From NCBI GenBank assembly GCA_017511865.1, contig JAFWIQ010000006.1, positions 1-51,041 on the forward strand: 51,041 bases of DNA, written 5' to 3'. The position numbers were made by a program, and so were the translations under genes. Below the pieces are notes generated by a model that had not been told where the DNA came from, ran no database searches, and saw only the letters and a list, made by a program, of their open reading frames with translations. Of this stretch, positions 7,021-14,116 are shown piece by piece. The stretch's first letter is position 1. Every line of letters starts with the position of its first letter. The DNA is from Candidatus Saccharimonadota bacterium. GTDB lineage: Bacteria > Patescibacteriota > Saccharimonadia > Saccharimonadales > Saccharimonadaceae.

Positions 7021-7049
7021 ATTATACCACATATGCTTATTTTTGTCAA
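7021..7049 (-). promoter_or_regulatory. consensus promoter TTGACA-17-TATAAT
   Basis: On the minus strand a perfect -35 TTGACA (7044-7049), a 17-base spacer and a perfect -10 TATAAT (7021-7026) with TGG extension. It is the best sigma-70-type promoter in the window. Start of transcription is expected near 7014, giving a leader of about 225 bases before the gene at 6789. The rest of 6790-7114 holds the leader ORFs and palindrome, and I see no further gene there. Confidence 0.85.
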
Positions 7050-7114
7050 TAGTATTATAATAATCCGCCGCTTCCGCAACATAAACAGCGAATCGCCCCC
7101 ATCAAAAATCCAAC

Positions 7115-8299
7115 CTAAACCCTATAAACCTCAACTAAATCCTGTATAAAATTGTCATTCGAATAATGGTTAATGGCATATTCTGCGACTTTTTTGCGAT
7201 CAAACTGCTTCTTCCCAGAAAGTACATTCAGAATCGCACTAGCAAGCCCCTTCGAATCCTCGGGATCTATCAAAATCCCAGTTTCGTCAGTAATGATATC
7301 CTTAATGCCACCATCATTTGTGCCAATCACCGGAGCACCACAAGCCATCGCCTCAACTACAACCAGCCCAAAAGGCTCATTCCTAGACGGCGCCAACGAC
7401 ACGTCGGCAATATTATAAATCTTGCGCAAAACATCGTGCGTCTGGTTCCCTAAGAACTTCACATGCCTTAAATTCAGCCTCTTCGCCAACTCCTGCATCT
7501 CCCCAAATAGTTCACCACTCCCGGCCAAAAGCGTACAGGTTTTATCATCTTCGTATTCTTTTGCCGCGTTCAATAAAATATCAATACCCTTAAAATGCGC
7601 AAATTTACCTGCAAAACAAACTATTTTTTCAAATTGTTCATCTATACCGAGTTCCCTCAACGCCTCTTCGCGACTACAATTCTCTAAATAAAATCTCCCC
7701 GCATCATAACCATTCGGTATCAATACTACCTTATCCTTGGCAAAAGGAAAACACTCCTCCACCAATTTCTTATTTTTCTCCGAAATCGTAATGATTTTCT
7801 TAGCCTTTTTCGCCGCCAGGGTAGCATCCTTGCGAAAACGCTCACTTTCCTGATAACCTATCAAATCCGTTCCATGCGCCGTTATCACCAATGGCAAATC
7901 AAATTCACTTGCAATGGCAGACAAAACCCAAATATGACCACAGTGAATCACGTCTGGATGAAATGCCTCAACTCCTTCTTTAATTGCCTTCCGAAACGCC
8001 ACCCGATATTCATTCTCCTCCTCCGGGCTCAATTCGTAAAAAGTATTATAACTCATCGGATGGGTCGTAAAACAAGGAAAATTAAATTGCAAAGCCTCTT
8101 CTTCTACGCTATCATCATCCCCAGAAAAATAAACCGGGCGCACACCATACCCATAAAAACCACTATCCACACGTTTATTCGTCGGAAATATAACTTTAAC
8201 TTCATGTCCAAGTTTTTTGAGGCTCGTTGCTACATTCGCCGTGTATACACCGCTCCCCGATCCCTCAAGGGGAAAATGATTTATTAATAATACCCTCAT
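7115..8299 (-). CDS. GT4-family glycosyltransferase
   Basis: A retaining GT-B glycosyltransferase of 394 residues. The N-terminal Rossmann half starts with LLINHFPLEGSGSGVYT, the glycine-rich loop of GT4 enzymes that glycosylate lipids or polysaccharides. The C-terminal half has the nucleotide-sugar site GKFAHFKGIDILL and the EPFGLVVVEAMACG region with the E-x7-E pair. No signal peptide or membrane helix; it would act at the inner membrane face. The acceptor cannot be told from sequence. AAGGAG lies 8 bases before the ATG. It is a single gene between two unrelated ones, and a second GT4 lies at 31099. Confidence 0.9.
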   Translation of the reverse strand: MRVLLINHFPLEGSGSGVYTANVATSLKKLGHEVKVIFPTNKRVDSGFYGYGVRPVYFSGDDDSVEEEALQFNFPCFTTHPMSYNTFYELSPEEENEYRVAFRKAIKEGVEAFHPDVIHCGHIWVLSAIASEFDLPLVITAHGTDLIGYQESERFRKDATLAAKKAKKIITISEKNKKLVEECFPFAKDKVVLIPNGYDAGRFYLENCSREEALRELGIDEQFEKIVCFAGKFAHFKGIDILLNAAKEYEDDKTCTLLAGSGELFGEMQELAKRLNLRHVKFLGNQTHDVLRKIYNIADVSLAPSRNEPFGLVVVEAMACGAPVIGTNDGGIKDIITDETGILIDPEDSKGLASAILNVLSGKKQFDRKKVAEYAINHYSNDNFIQDLVEVYRV

Positions 8300-8333
8300 C
8301 TTTTATCTCCTTGATCTAACTATCTATAACTAA

Positions 8334-8342
8334 ATTATATCA
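8334..8342 (-). promoter_or_regulatory. extended -10 for the GT4 gene
   Basis: Minus strand TGATATAAT, 34 bases upstream of the ATG at 8299, leaving a short leader with AAGGAG. Confidence 0.65.
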
Positions 8343-8356
8343 CGAAGCAGTACATG

Positions 8357-8383
8357 AAAAAGCCCGCCATACGGCGAGCTTTT
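8357..8383 (-). terminator. intrinsic terminator after the VanY-like gene
   Basis: Minus-strand hairpin AAAAGCTCGCC/GGCGGGCTTTT with loop GTAT, followed by T residues, starting 5 bases after the stop at 8388. Confidence 0.8.
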
Positions 8384-8387
8384 ACTA

Positions 8388-9083
8388 TTACGACAGGGAG
8401 GATAAATACTCTTCTAAGGTTATCCCGCATTCCGAAATAACCCTAGCAGCATCTTCGCCTACATAGCGCAGATGCCAAGGCTCATAAGAATATCCAGTGA
8501 TATCCTCCTTCCCGTCCGGATAGCGTAAGATAAATCCATACTTAGGGAGTAGCTGATGAATTTCGGCAAAATCTTTAATGTCAGCAATCATGCCGTCATT
8601 GTCACGTACGATTTTGTTATTCTTCTGAATTACAAAGATATCAATCGCTAGACCAGTATGATGTTCCGAATAGCCGGGTTTGGCTAGATATCTCTCACAA
8701 TAATCTTTGCCATAAACCGCCATCCATTCATCCCAAATCTCTTGCTGCTCCTCCACGGAACGATAGGCGCTATCAAGCTCAATATCAATCCCCTGCTCAA
8801 GCAGCTCTTCTCTCAAGGCGTCAAAGTGTTCAAGTGTCACTTTTTCCGCCCACACTTCTTCTCCTAGTGCGTTGTACTCAACTTTCAACTCTATCCTATC
8901 CGTCCAGTCATCAGGAAGCTTATTCTCCTTATTGACTAATACCAAATAGATATCCTGCTTAATCTCTTCCGGACGCAAAACTACTTCCGTCTCTTTGCCA
9001 GAAGAGCTCACATCCGCTTGTCCACAAGCAGAAAAAGCAAAGCATACACACAACGCTATCATAATAGCTGCAATTTTCCTCAT
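8388..9083 (-). CDS. VanY-like D-alanyl-D-alanine carboxypeptidase lipoprotein (M15B)
   Basis: A 231-residue secreted lipoprotein: hydrophobic leader with lipobox FSAC (Cys20), then an M15B peptidase domain. Zinc ligands and signature are seen as SEHHTGLAID (His141, Asp148) and EPWH (His204), with the YRS substrate element at SAYRSVEEQQ. Such enzymes trim the terminal D-Ala of peptidoglycan stem peptides. AGGAGG lies 6 bases before the ATG at 9083; the in-frame ATG at 9107 lies before this ribosome site and would spoil the signal peptide. Transcribed alone, with its own promoter and terminator. Nothing suggests vancomycin resistance, since no other van genes are near. Confidence 0.92.
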   Translation of the reverse strand: MRKIAAIMIALCVCFAFSACGQADVSSSGKETEVVLRPEEIKQDIYLVLVNKENKLPDDWTDRIELKVEYNALGEEVWAEKVTLEHFDALREELLEQGIDIELDSAYRSVEEQQEIWDEWMAVYGKDYCERYLAKPGYSEHHTGLAIDIFVIQKNNKIVRDNDGMIADIKDFAEIHQLLPKYGFILRYPDGKEDITGYSYEPWHLRYVGEDAARVISECGITLEEYLSSLS

Positions 9084-9126
9084 AAAGTACCTCCTATAAA
9101 AAAACAAAAAATATAGAACAAATAAT

Positions 9127-9156
9127 ATTATATCACAATGAATATCGTTTGTCCAA
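9127..9156 (-). promoter_or_regulatory. promoter of the VanY-like gene
   Basis: Minus strand TTGGAC (9151-9156), 18-base spacer, TATAAT (9127-9132). TGA precedes the -10, so it is also an extended -10. Leader about 35 bases. Confidence 0.65.
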
Positions 9157-9183
9157 AAAAGCGGTCAGCAAAAAGCGCCTAGC

Positions 9184-9213
9184 AAAAAAATAACTCCTTT
9201 CGGAGTTATTTTT
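9184..9213 (-). terminator. intrinsic terminator at the end of the ribosomal operon
   Basis: Hairpin AATAACTCC/GGAGTTATT with a four-base loop followed by seven T residues on the minus strand, directly after the rpsI stop. Confidence 0.85.
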
Positions 9214-9615
9214 TTAACGCTTTGAGAACTGCTCTTTTTTACGAGCCGAACGCAAACCATATTTTTTACGCTCTTTCTCACGTGGATCTCGCTTCATCAT
9301 TCCCGCCTTCTTAAGCATAGGACGCAAATCTGGAGCTTCCACTGTCAAAGCCTTTGAAATTGCAAGCTTTATAGCATCAACTTGCCCGGCCAATCCACCA
9401 CCTTTAACAGAAATCGTAATATCATACTCTTTCTGTTTTTCAGCTATAGCCAAAGGATCGGTAATCTCTGCCAAAAATGTCTTATTGCCAGATAAATATT
9501 CAATCGCAGGCTTATCATTTATCGTAATTTCACCTTTACCCCTATAAAGACGCACCGTTGCAGTTGCAGACTTACGTCGTCCCAACCCATAGGTATATTT
9601 TTTAGTGGCTGCCAT
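9214..9615 (-). CDS. rpsI: ribosomal protein uS9
   Basis: uS9 binds the head of the 30S subunit, its C-terminal tail reaching the P-site tRNA. The 133-residue sequence has GLGRRKSATATVRL near the start and ends RKKEQFSKR, a typical S9 tail with the final Lys-Arg. Its ATG overlaps the rplM stop as TAATG, so translation is coupled. Last gene of the long operon before a strong terminator. Confidence 0.97.
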   Translation of the reverse strand: MAATKKYTYGLGRRKSATATVRLYRGKGEITINDKPAIEYLSGNKTFLAEITDPLAIAEKQKEYDITISVKGGGLAGQVDAIKLAISKALTVEAPDLRPMLKKAGMMKRDPREKERKKYGLRSARKKEQFSKR

Positions 9616-10040
9616 TATTTAATCTCCTTTGGATTCTGTGCTGAGTGAGCATGTTCTGCCCCATCAAACACTCTAAGTCTAAGCAATCTATCAGCAGACA
9701 ATTTATTCTTTGGCATCATCCCCTTCACTGCCTCACGAATCACCCGTGACGGATCTTTCTCAATGACTTCTTCTAATTTTAGCTCTTTTATTCCCCCAGG
9801 ATAACCACTGTGACGATAATACTTCTTCTGGGTCATTTTTTTGCCAGTAACTACTACGTTTTTCGCATTTGTTACGACAACATAATCACCATTATCTATA
9901 TGGGGAGTGTAGTCAACTTTTGACTTCCCCATCAATTTATCAGCAATCACCACGGCAAGTTTACCTAGTGGCATACTCGAAGCGTCAATAACCCACCATT
10001 CACGCTTAATTTCTGAGCCTTTCAAATTCATAGTTTTCAT
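9615..10040 (-). CDS. rplM: ribosomal protein uL13
   Basis: uL13 is an early-assembling 50S protein. The 141-residue product shows the family's WWVIDASSMPLGKLA start, DYVVVTNAKN and the GMMPKNKL region. rplM-rpsI is a pair conserved across bacteria. Here it follows rplQ directly, with its ATG overlapping the rplQ stop (TAATG). Confidence 0.97.
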   Translation of the reverse strand: MKTMNLKGSEIKREWWVIDASSMPLGKLAVVIADKLMGKSKVDYTPHIDNGDYVVVTNAKNVVVTGKKMTQKKYYRHSGYPGGIKELKLEEVIEKDPSRVIREAVKGMMPKNKLSADRLLRLRVFDGAEHAHSAQNPKEIK

Positions 10041-10468
10041 TATTTGGCTCCCTTCTTCGTAGAAGAACTAGCCTTTTTTGCTGGCTCTTTCTTCTCTGCC
10101 TCTTCAAAGGAAATCTCATCAACAAAACTAATGGTGCCCATCTCAGAATTGTCTCCACGACGGCTACCAGCACGTTCAATCCTGAGATACCCAGAATCAC
10201 GCTTAATTTGCGGAGCCACCACGTCCATTAATAAAGTTGCTGTTTCGAGATCGCCTAATCTAGAAATAATCAATCTTCTGTTGTGAAGACCACCTTTTTT
10301 CGCCATCGTAACCAACTTTTCCGTCATGCGACGAATCTCTTTGGCCCGAGCAAGCGTAGTGGTTATAGTTTGGTACTTAATCAAAGAACACATTAATCCA
10401 CGAGTTAAAGCCTTCCTCTGATCAGTCTCTCGGCCGAACTTGCGACCTTTATATCCATGACGATGCAT
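10040..10468 (-). CDS. rplQ: ribosomal protein bL17 with Lys-rich tail
   Basis: bL17 lies near the peptide exit tunnel. The 142-residue protein has GRETDQRKALTRGL and the TLARAKEIRRMTEKL helix. After about residue 118 it carries an extra charged low-complexity tail rich in Glu, Lys, Ala and Ser that is not needed by the fold. It begins 1 base after the rpoA stop; no separate ribosome site is obvious, suggesting coupling to rpoA as in the alpha operon of other bacteria. Confidence 0.96.
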   Translation of the reverse strand: MHRHGYKGRKFGRETDQRKALTRGLMCSLIKYQTITTTLARAKEIRRMTEKLVTMAKKGGLHNRRLIISRLGDLETATLLMDVVAPQIKRDSGYLRIERAGSRRGDNSEMGTISFVDEISFEEAEKKEPAKKASSSTKKGAK

Positions 10469-10469
10469 A

Positions 10470-11420
10470 CTAAAAATTTAACTCCGTTAACTTTTCTTTT
10501 ACTTCGTCCAACGCCTTAGAACCAAAACCTTTCAAATCTTTCAAATCTGTCTCAGAAAGCATAACTAGGTCTCTTATAGTTCGAATATCATTATTAAGTA
10601 AAGCATTGGCCGTACGCGCAGAAAGATCGAGTTCCTCGATTGGCAAAAGCAATCCAGAATCATCTTCCTCGTGCTGCGCTCCTGGTGTTGGGGCGGATTC
10701 CACCTTAGTCCCACCAGCAAGAGCCGTATATTGATTTACCAATATCGCCGCAGCCTCTTCAAAAGCCTCTTTTGGCGTAATGGTACCATCGGTTTCTACT
10801 GTCAAAGTTAGCTGTTGCAAATTAGTATCTCTTCCGACACGCGTATTTTCAACTTTATAGCGCACACGGAGCACCGGTGTAAAGACGGCGTCAACTGCAA
10901 TCATGTCGCTATGTACTCTCTCTTCACTTGATTGCTCAATAGTAAGATATCCTCTACCAGTCTCCACAATAAAGTTCATCTTGAGTACTTTTTTAGGATC
11001 ATCGATATGGCAAATCACTTGATTGGGGTTGGCTATTTCTACTTCAGCTGGAAGCTTTATATCTCCAGCTACAACCCTCTTGTCGCCATCTTTCTCAGAT
11101 TGTTTGTCACCCTTTATCTCCAAACTCAATTCAATTGGCGCATCAGAATGACATTTAAATCGAATGTTTTTCAAATTCAACATAATGTCTATCACGTCTT
11201 CCCTCACCCCAGGGATAGAAGTATATTCGTGATTAGAACCATCGATTGAAAAAGCAGTAATCGCTGCGCCCTTCACGCTGGAAAGGAGTACTCTTCGGAA
11301 AGAATTGCCCAAAGTGTTACCGTAGCCATAATAAAGTGGCTTAATAACGAATTCCGCAACATTTTCACTAAGTTCTTTTACACTATCAAGTGCCGCTTCG
11401 TGAATATTTTTTGTCGTCAT
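10470..11420 (-). CDS. rpoA: RNA polymerase alpha subunit
   Basis: Alpha dimerises and nucleates the polymerase; its C-terminal domain binds DNA and regulators. 316 residues. The N-terminal domain has YGYGNTLGNSFRRVLLSS and the GREDVIDIMLNLK-like VREDVIDIML segment. The C-terminal domain (about 250-316) has ELDLSARTANALL and KGFGSKALDEV, the helix-hairpin-helix region. Placed between rpsD and rplQ as in the classical alpha operon. AAGGAGAAA precedes the ATG. Confidence 0.97.
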   Translation of the reverse strand: MTTKNIHEAALDSVKELSENVAEFVIKPLYYGYGNTLGNSFRRVLLSSVKGAAITAFSIDGSNHEYTSIPGVREDVIDIMLNLKNIRFKCHSDAPIELSLEIKGDKQSEKDGDKRVVAGDIKLPAEVEIANPNQVICHIDDPKKVLKMNFIVETGRGYLTIEQSSEERVHSDMIAVDAVFTPVLRVRYKVENTRVGRDTNLQQLTLTVETDGTITPKEAFEEAAAILVNQYTALAGGTKVESAPTPGAQHEEDDSGLLLPIEELDLSARTANALLNNDIRTIRDLVMLSETDLKDLKGFGSKALDEVKEKLTELNF

Positions 11421-11433
11421 ATTTCATTTCTCC

Positions 11434-12051
11434 TTAACGTGAGTAATACTCAACGATTAATTGTTCATTAATACCAGCTTCCGCTTCTTCTCGCTTCGGC
11501 TTGGCGGTTACCTCTATTTTCATCTTCTTCGCGTCGACCTTTAACCATGAAAGCGGAGTTACATTCGCCGCTCCAGTGATATTCGGAAGATTCTTGAAAT
11601 ATTCAGTTTTACCTGATTTTGGACGAACTTCTAAAACATCACCCGGGTTCAATCGAATTGACGGAACATCAATTCTACGACCGTTCAAAAGAAAATGTCC
11701 ATGCGAAATTAGCTGTCGGGCTTGCCTACGAGTCAAAGCAAAACCCGCACGAAAGACCACATTATCAGCCCTTCTCTCTAGGAATTCGAGCAATTTCTCA
11801 CCCGTTAGCCCTTCAGCTTTTTGAGCCTCTTTCATTAATTTTGCAAATTGCTTCTCGAGGAGACCATACATCCTGCGTACTTTTTGCTTTTCGCGAAGCT
11901 GAGTAAGATACAAGCTTCCGCCACGCACACGCATATCTCCATGCTCACCTGGAATACCAGATTTTTTTGCCATCACTTTGTGGGCCTTTGGCGCAAGCGC
12001 ATAACCCTCGCGACGACTTTGTTTAACTATTGGGGAATAATCTCTAGCCAT
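11434..12051 (-). CDS. rpsD: ribosomal protein uS4, zinc-free form
   Basis: uS4 binds 16S rRNA early in 30S assembly. 205 residues: N-terminal domain, then LREKQKVRRMYG and an S4 RNA-binding domain (about 95-155, RADNVVFRAGFALTRRQARQ). The N-terminal Cys cluster found in zinc-binding S4 proteins is replaced (IVKQSRREG where the zinc form has VCKLCRREG); the protein has no cysteine in this region. Its ATG overlaps the rpsK stop (TAATG). Confidence 0.96.
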   Translation of the reverse strand: MARDYSPIVKQSRREGYALAPKAHKVMAKKSGIPGEHGDMRVRGGSLYLTQLREKQKVRRMYGLLEKQFAKLMKEAQKAEGLTGEKLLEFLERRADNVVFRAGFALTRRQARQLISHGHFLLNGRRIDVPSIRLNPGDVLEVRPKSGKTEYFKNLPNITGAANVTPLSWLKVDAKKMKIEVTAKPKREEAEAGINEQLIVEYYSR

Positions 12052-12491
12052 TATGGTTTCCTTTCTCCCTTAGGACGCACACCACCATGTGCAATCGGAG
12101 TTACATCGACGATGCTGTCGATCTTTATTCCTGCCGCAGAAACCGCTCTGATGGCCGCATCTCGCCCCAAGCCAATTCCCGATACATACACATCAACCGA
12201 GTTCAACGCATGGTTTTTCTTCGCGGTTTCTAAGGCCTTCTCTGCAGCTACGCCAGCCGCAAAAGCCGTACCCTTCTTTGAACCACGAAAACCATTTGCC
12301 CCAGCTGAAGATGCCGAAAGCACGCCACCAGTTTTGTCGGTTACACTAATAATTGTATTATTAAAGGTTGCCTGAATATGCACTGCACCAGCATTTACAA
12401 TCCTCTTACCTTTTTTTGCCGCCTTAGACTTTGGAGCAGTAGACTCAGTAGTCTCAGCAGCAACAGTAGTTTTAACTTCTTCTTCTGCCAT
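12051..12491 (-). CDS. rpsK: ribosomal protein uS11 with N-terminal extension
   Basis: uS11 is on the 30S platform and contacts mRNA near the E site. The 146-residue protein has the core from about residue 30 (VHIQATFNNTIISVTD, SSAGANGFRGSKKGTAFAA, VTPIAHGGVRPKGERKP). An extra N-terminal stretch of about 28 residues is rich in Glu, Thr, Ala and Lys. ATG preceded by AAGGAG. Order rpsM-rpsK-rpsD-rpoA is the usual one. Confidence 0.97.
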   Translation of the reverse strand: MAEEEVKTTVAAETTESTAPKSKAAKKGKRIVNAGAVHIQATFNNTIISVTDKTGGVLSASSAGANGFRGSKKGTAFAAGVAAEKALETAKKNHALNSVDVYVSGIGLGRDAAIRAVSAAGIKIDSIVDVTPIAHGGVRPKGERKP

Positions 12492-12500
12492 AATTCTCCT

Positions 12501-12887
12501 TTAAGTCTTACTCGCCGCCTTAGGCTGCGTTCCACCAACTGCAATCGCTTTACCCTTACGTGTACGTGCGTTCGTACGAGTACGCTGTCCGTTGACTGGT
12601 AATTTAGCCTTATGACGAATACCTTTGTAAGAATTAATGTCTTTTAGACGTTTGATATTATTGCTCACGAGACGTTTCAAATCACCCTCAACATGATATT
12701 TCGCAGAAATAATGTCGTTGATTTTTTGTTCATCAGCCTCGGTGAGATCTTTCACCCGAGTGGTAGGCTCGATTTTAGCCTCCGCAAGGATGGCTTTAGA
12801 AGTTGTTCTTCCGATTCCGTAAACATACGTAAGGGCAACCCATACTTGCTTATCGGAAGGAATCACAACGCTAGCTATTCTAGCCAT
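12501..12887 (-). CDS. rpsM: ribosomal protein uS13
   Basis: uS13 contacts the P-site tRNA and 50S subunit. 128 residues from the ATG at 12887: [24 protein letters not shown] (helix-hairpin-helix) and the basic tail [15 protein letters not shown]. An upstream in-frame start (12998) lies inside rpmJ and would add residues not found in the family. rpmJ ends 4 bases before it. Confidence 0.97.
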   Translation of the reverse strand: MARIASVVIPSDKQVWVALTYVYGIGRTTSKAILAEAKIEPTTRVKDLTEADEQKINDIISAKYHVEGDLKRLVSNNIKRLKDINSYKGIRHKAKLPVNGQRTRTNARTRKGKAIAVGGTQPKAASKT

Positions 12888-12891
12888 ATTT

Positions 12892-13008
12892 TTAACCCTG
12901 CCTTTGCTTATTCTTAGGTTTTTTCTTGTTGATGACCCTAAGGACGCCTTTTCGACGCACAATAATGTCATCCGGGGAGATTTTTTTAACACTTGCACGT
13001 ACTTTCAT
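12892..13008 (-). CDS. rpmJ: ribosomal protein bL36, zinc-free form
   Basis: bL36 is the smallest 50S protein and normally holds one zinc through a C-x2-C...C...H cluster. The 38-residue sequence starts [10 protein letters not shown], then ISPDD where zinc forms have a CRNC-like pair, and [14 protein letters not shown] where they have C and H. All four ligands are therefore replaced, so this is a C-minus form. The start at 13008 is fixed by homology; longer in-frame starts are AT-rich noise. It sits between infA and rpsM, as usual. Confidence 0.95.
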   Translation of the reverse strand: MKVRASVKKISPDDIIVRRKGVLRVINKKKPKNKQRQG

Positions 13009-13124
13009 AGTGTCAAAATATCCTTTCCTTATTATTTTTAAGTTTAAATTTCTTAATATTAAGTTTCGAAATCTCAACATTAAGATCTTACGATTTTTAC
13101 CTCTGTAAAAACCAGAAGCCAAAA

Positions 13125-13133
13125 ATCATAACA
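13125..13133 (-). promoter_or_regulatory. possible extended -10 before rpmJ
   Basis: Minus strand TGTTATGAT about 117 bases upstream of rpmJ, in the 146-base gap after infA. The leader would be AT-rich with no clear structure. Weak evidence, but an internal promoter here is plausible. Confidence 0.3.
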
Positions 13134-13154
13134 TTAAACTTAAAAAATTTAATA

Positions 13155-13379
13155 TTAATCTTTGAGCCGAAAGCTGATTCTGCCCTTTGTAAGATCGTAA
13201 GGGGTTAACTCAACCTCAACTCTGTCGCCAGGAACGAGGCGAATGTAGTTTTTTCGCATCTTTCCGCTCATGTGGGCAACAATAACATGACCATTCTCGA
13301 GTTCAACCCGAAACTGGGTATTCGGCAGCGCTTCAACAACACTACCAGTGAGTTTAATCACTTCCTTTTGACTAGCCAT
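13155..13379 (-). CDS. infA: translation initiation factor IF-1
   Basis: IF-1 occupies the 30S A site during initiation. 74 residues, one S1-like OB fold: [56 protein letters not shown]. Close to the usual 72 residues. AAAGGG precedes the ATG and a possible -10 (TGCTAAACT) lies near 13393-13401. It is downstream of the sortase gene, where many bacteria have adk-map-infA. Confidence 0.97.
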   Translation of the reverse strand: MASQKEVIKLTGSVVEALPNTQFRVELENGHVIVAHMSGKMRKNYIRLVPGDRVEVELTPYDLTKGRISFRLKD

Positions 13380-13429
13380 AAATTACCCTTTCAGTTTAGC
13401 ACAAAAAACAGGGTTTGTAAAGATTAATT

Positions 13430-14116
13430 TTAACCTTCCGCAAGCACAGCTCTCGTGAATTGGCGAGACAGATAAGTCCTTTGCTGCTGAGACCATTCCC
13501 CGGTGCAAGTAATCAAAGTAATCGACTCCTTACCCGCCTCCGGCGATTCTGCCGCCACGCTCATGTAAGCATCAGAGTCCGCCAAAGATATAGTCTCATT
13601 CTCAACGACTTTGTATTTATATTTCAAGCCATCACCACGCTCAACCACAATAACATCGCCATTCACCAAATCTGGTAATTTCTTAAAAACTCCGTGCATG
13701 GTTGGTCCACCATTATGACCATCAATTATCATCGTTCCGCCATTCCCAGGTTTTCCGGAAGCTTCATACCAGCCTACATCAAAAATATTACTCGGCGTGG
13801 CCAATTCTCCACCAGAATTCACTCCCACTGGCAAAATCCTTGCATTCAAAACCCCCAATTTCTCTATCGTAAGATACCTCGGCCTATCCGGAGCCACAAC
13901 ATACTCCTTCACCTCTTCCTCGGTTGGTTTTACCTCTATTAGCTCCTCTTCCTCTTCGACGACATCTACTACCGCCCGTTCGCTTCCTTCTTTTTCGGCA
14001 TAATAGCTGTTCTCAAAAGTCACTACCCTAATCAAAAACACCAAAAACAATGCACCCAAAATAGACCAAATCGTCCATTTTATAACTCTTCGCCAACCCT
14101 TAATCTTCAAGCTCAT
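13430..14116 (-). CDS. sortase
   Basis: A membrane-bound cysteine transpeptidase that links surface proteins to the cell wall or to each other. 228 residues: N-terminal anchor (about 12-32), an acidic linker of about 40 residues (EEEEELIEV), then a sortase barrel (about 80-228). The active-site set is complete: His134 (DGHNGG), Cys204 (LITCTG) and Arg218 (LSRQF). The subclass is uncertain; the short barrel fits class E/F or D better than A or B. The ATG at 14116 lies within the secY end (17-base overlap), so translation is coupled to secY. No LPxTG substrate is encoded in the window. Confidence 0.9.
   Translation of the reverse strand: MSLKIKGWRRVIKWTIWSILGALFLVFLIRVVTFENSYYAEKEGSERAVVDVVEEEEELIEVKPTEEEVKEYVVAPDRPRYLTIEKLGVLNARILPVGVNSGGELATPSNIFDVGWYEASGKPGNGGTMIIDGHNGGPTMHGVFKKLPDLVNGDVIVVERGDGLKYKYKVVENETISLADSDAYMSVAAESPEAGKESITLITCTGEWSQQQRTYLSRQFTRAVLAEG

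Noticed and set aside
8388-9083. Vancomycin-resistance determinant
   Set aside because: The protein has the VanY/M15B fold, but no vanH, vanA, vanX or regulators are near; a wall-trimming enzyme is the simpler reading.
12892-13122. A 76-residue gene starting at 13122
   Set aside because: The first 38 codons are AT-rich intergenic sequence; the real product is the 38-residue L36 from 13008.
13009-13154. Repeats in the AT-rich gap between rpmJ and infA
   Set aside because: TTAATATTAA-like strings recur, but they are short and expected by chance in such AT-rich sequence.
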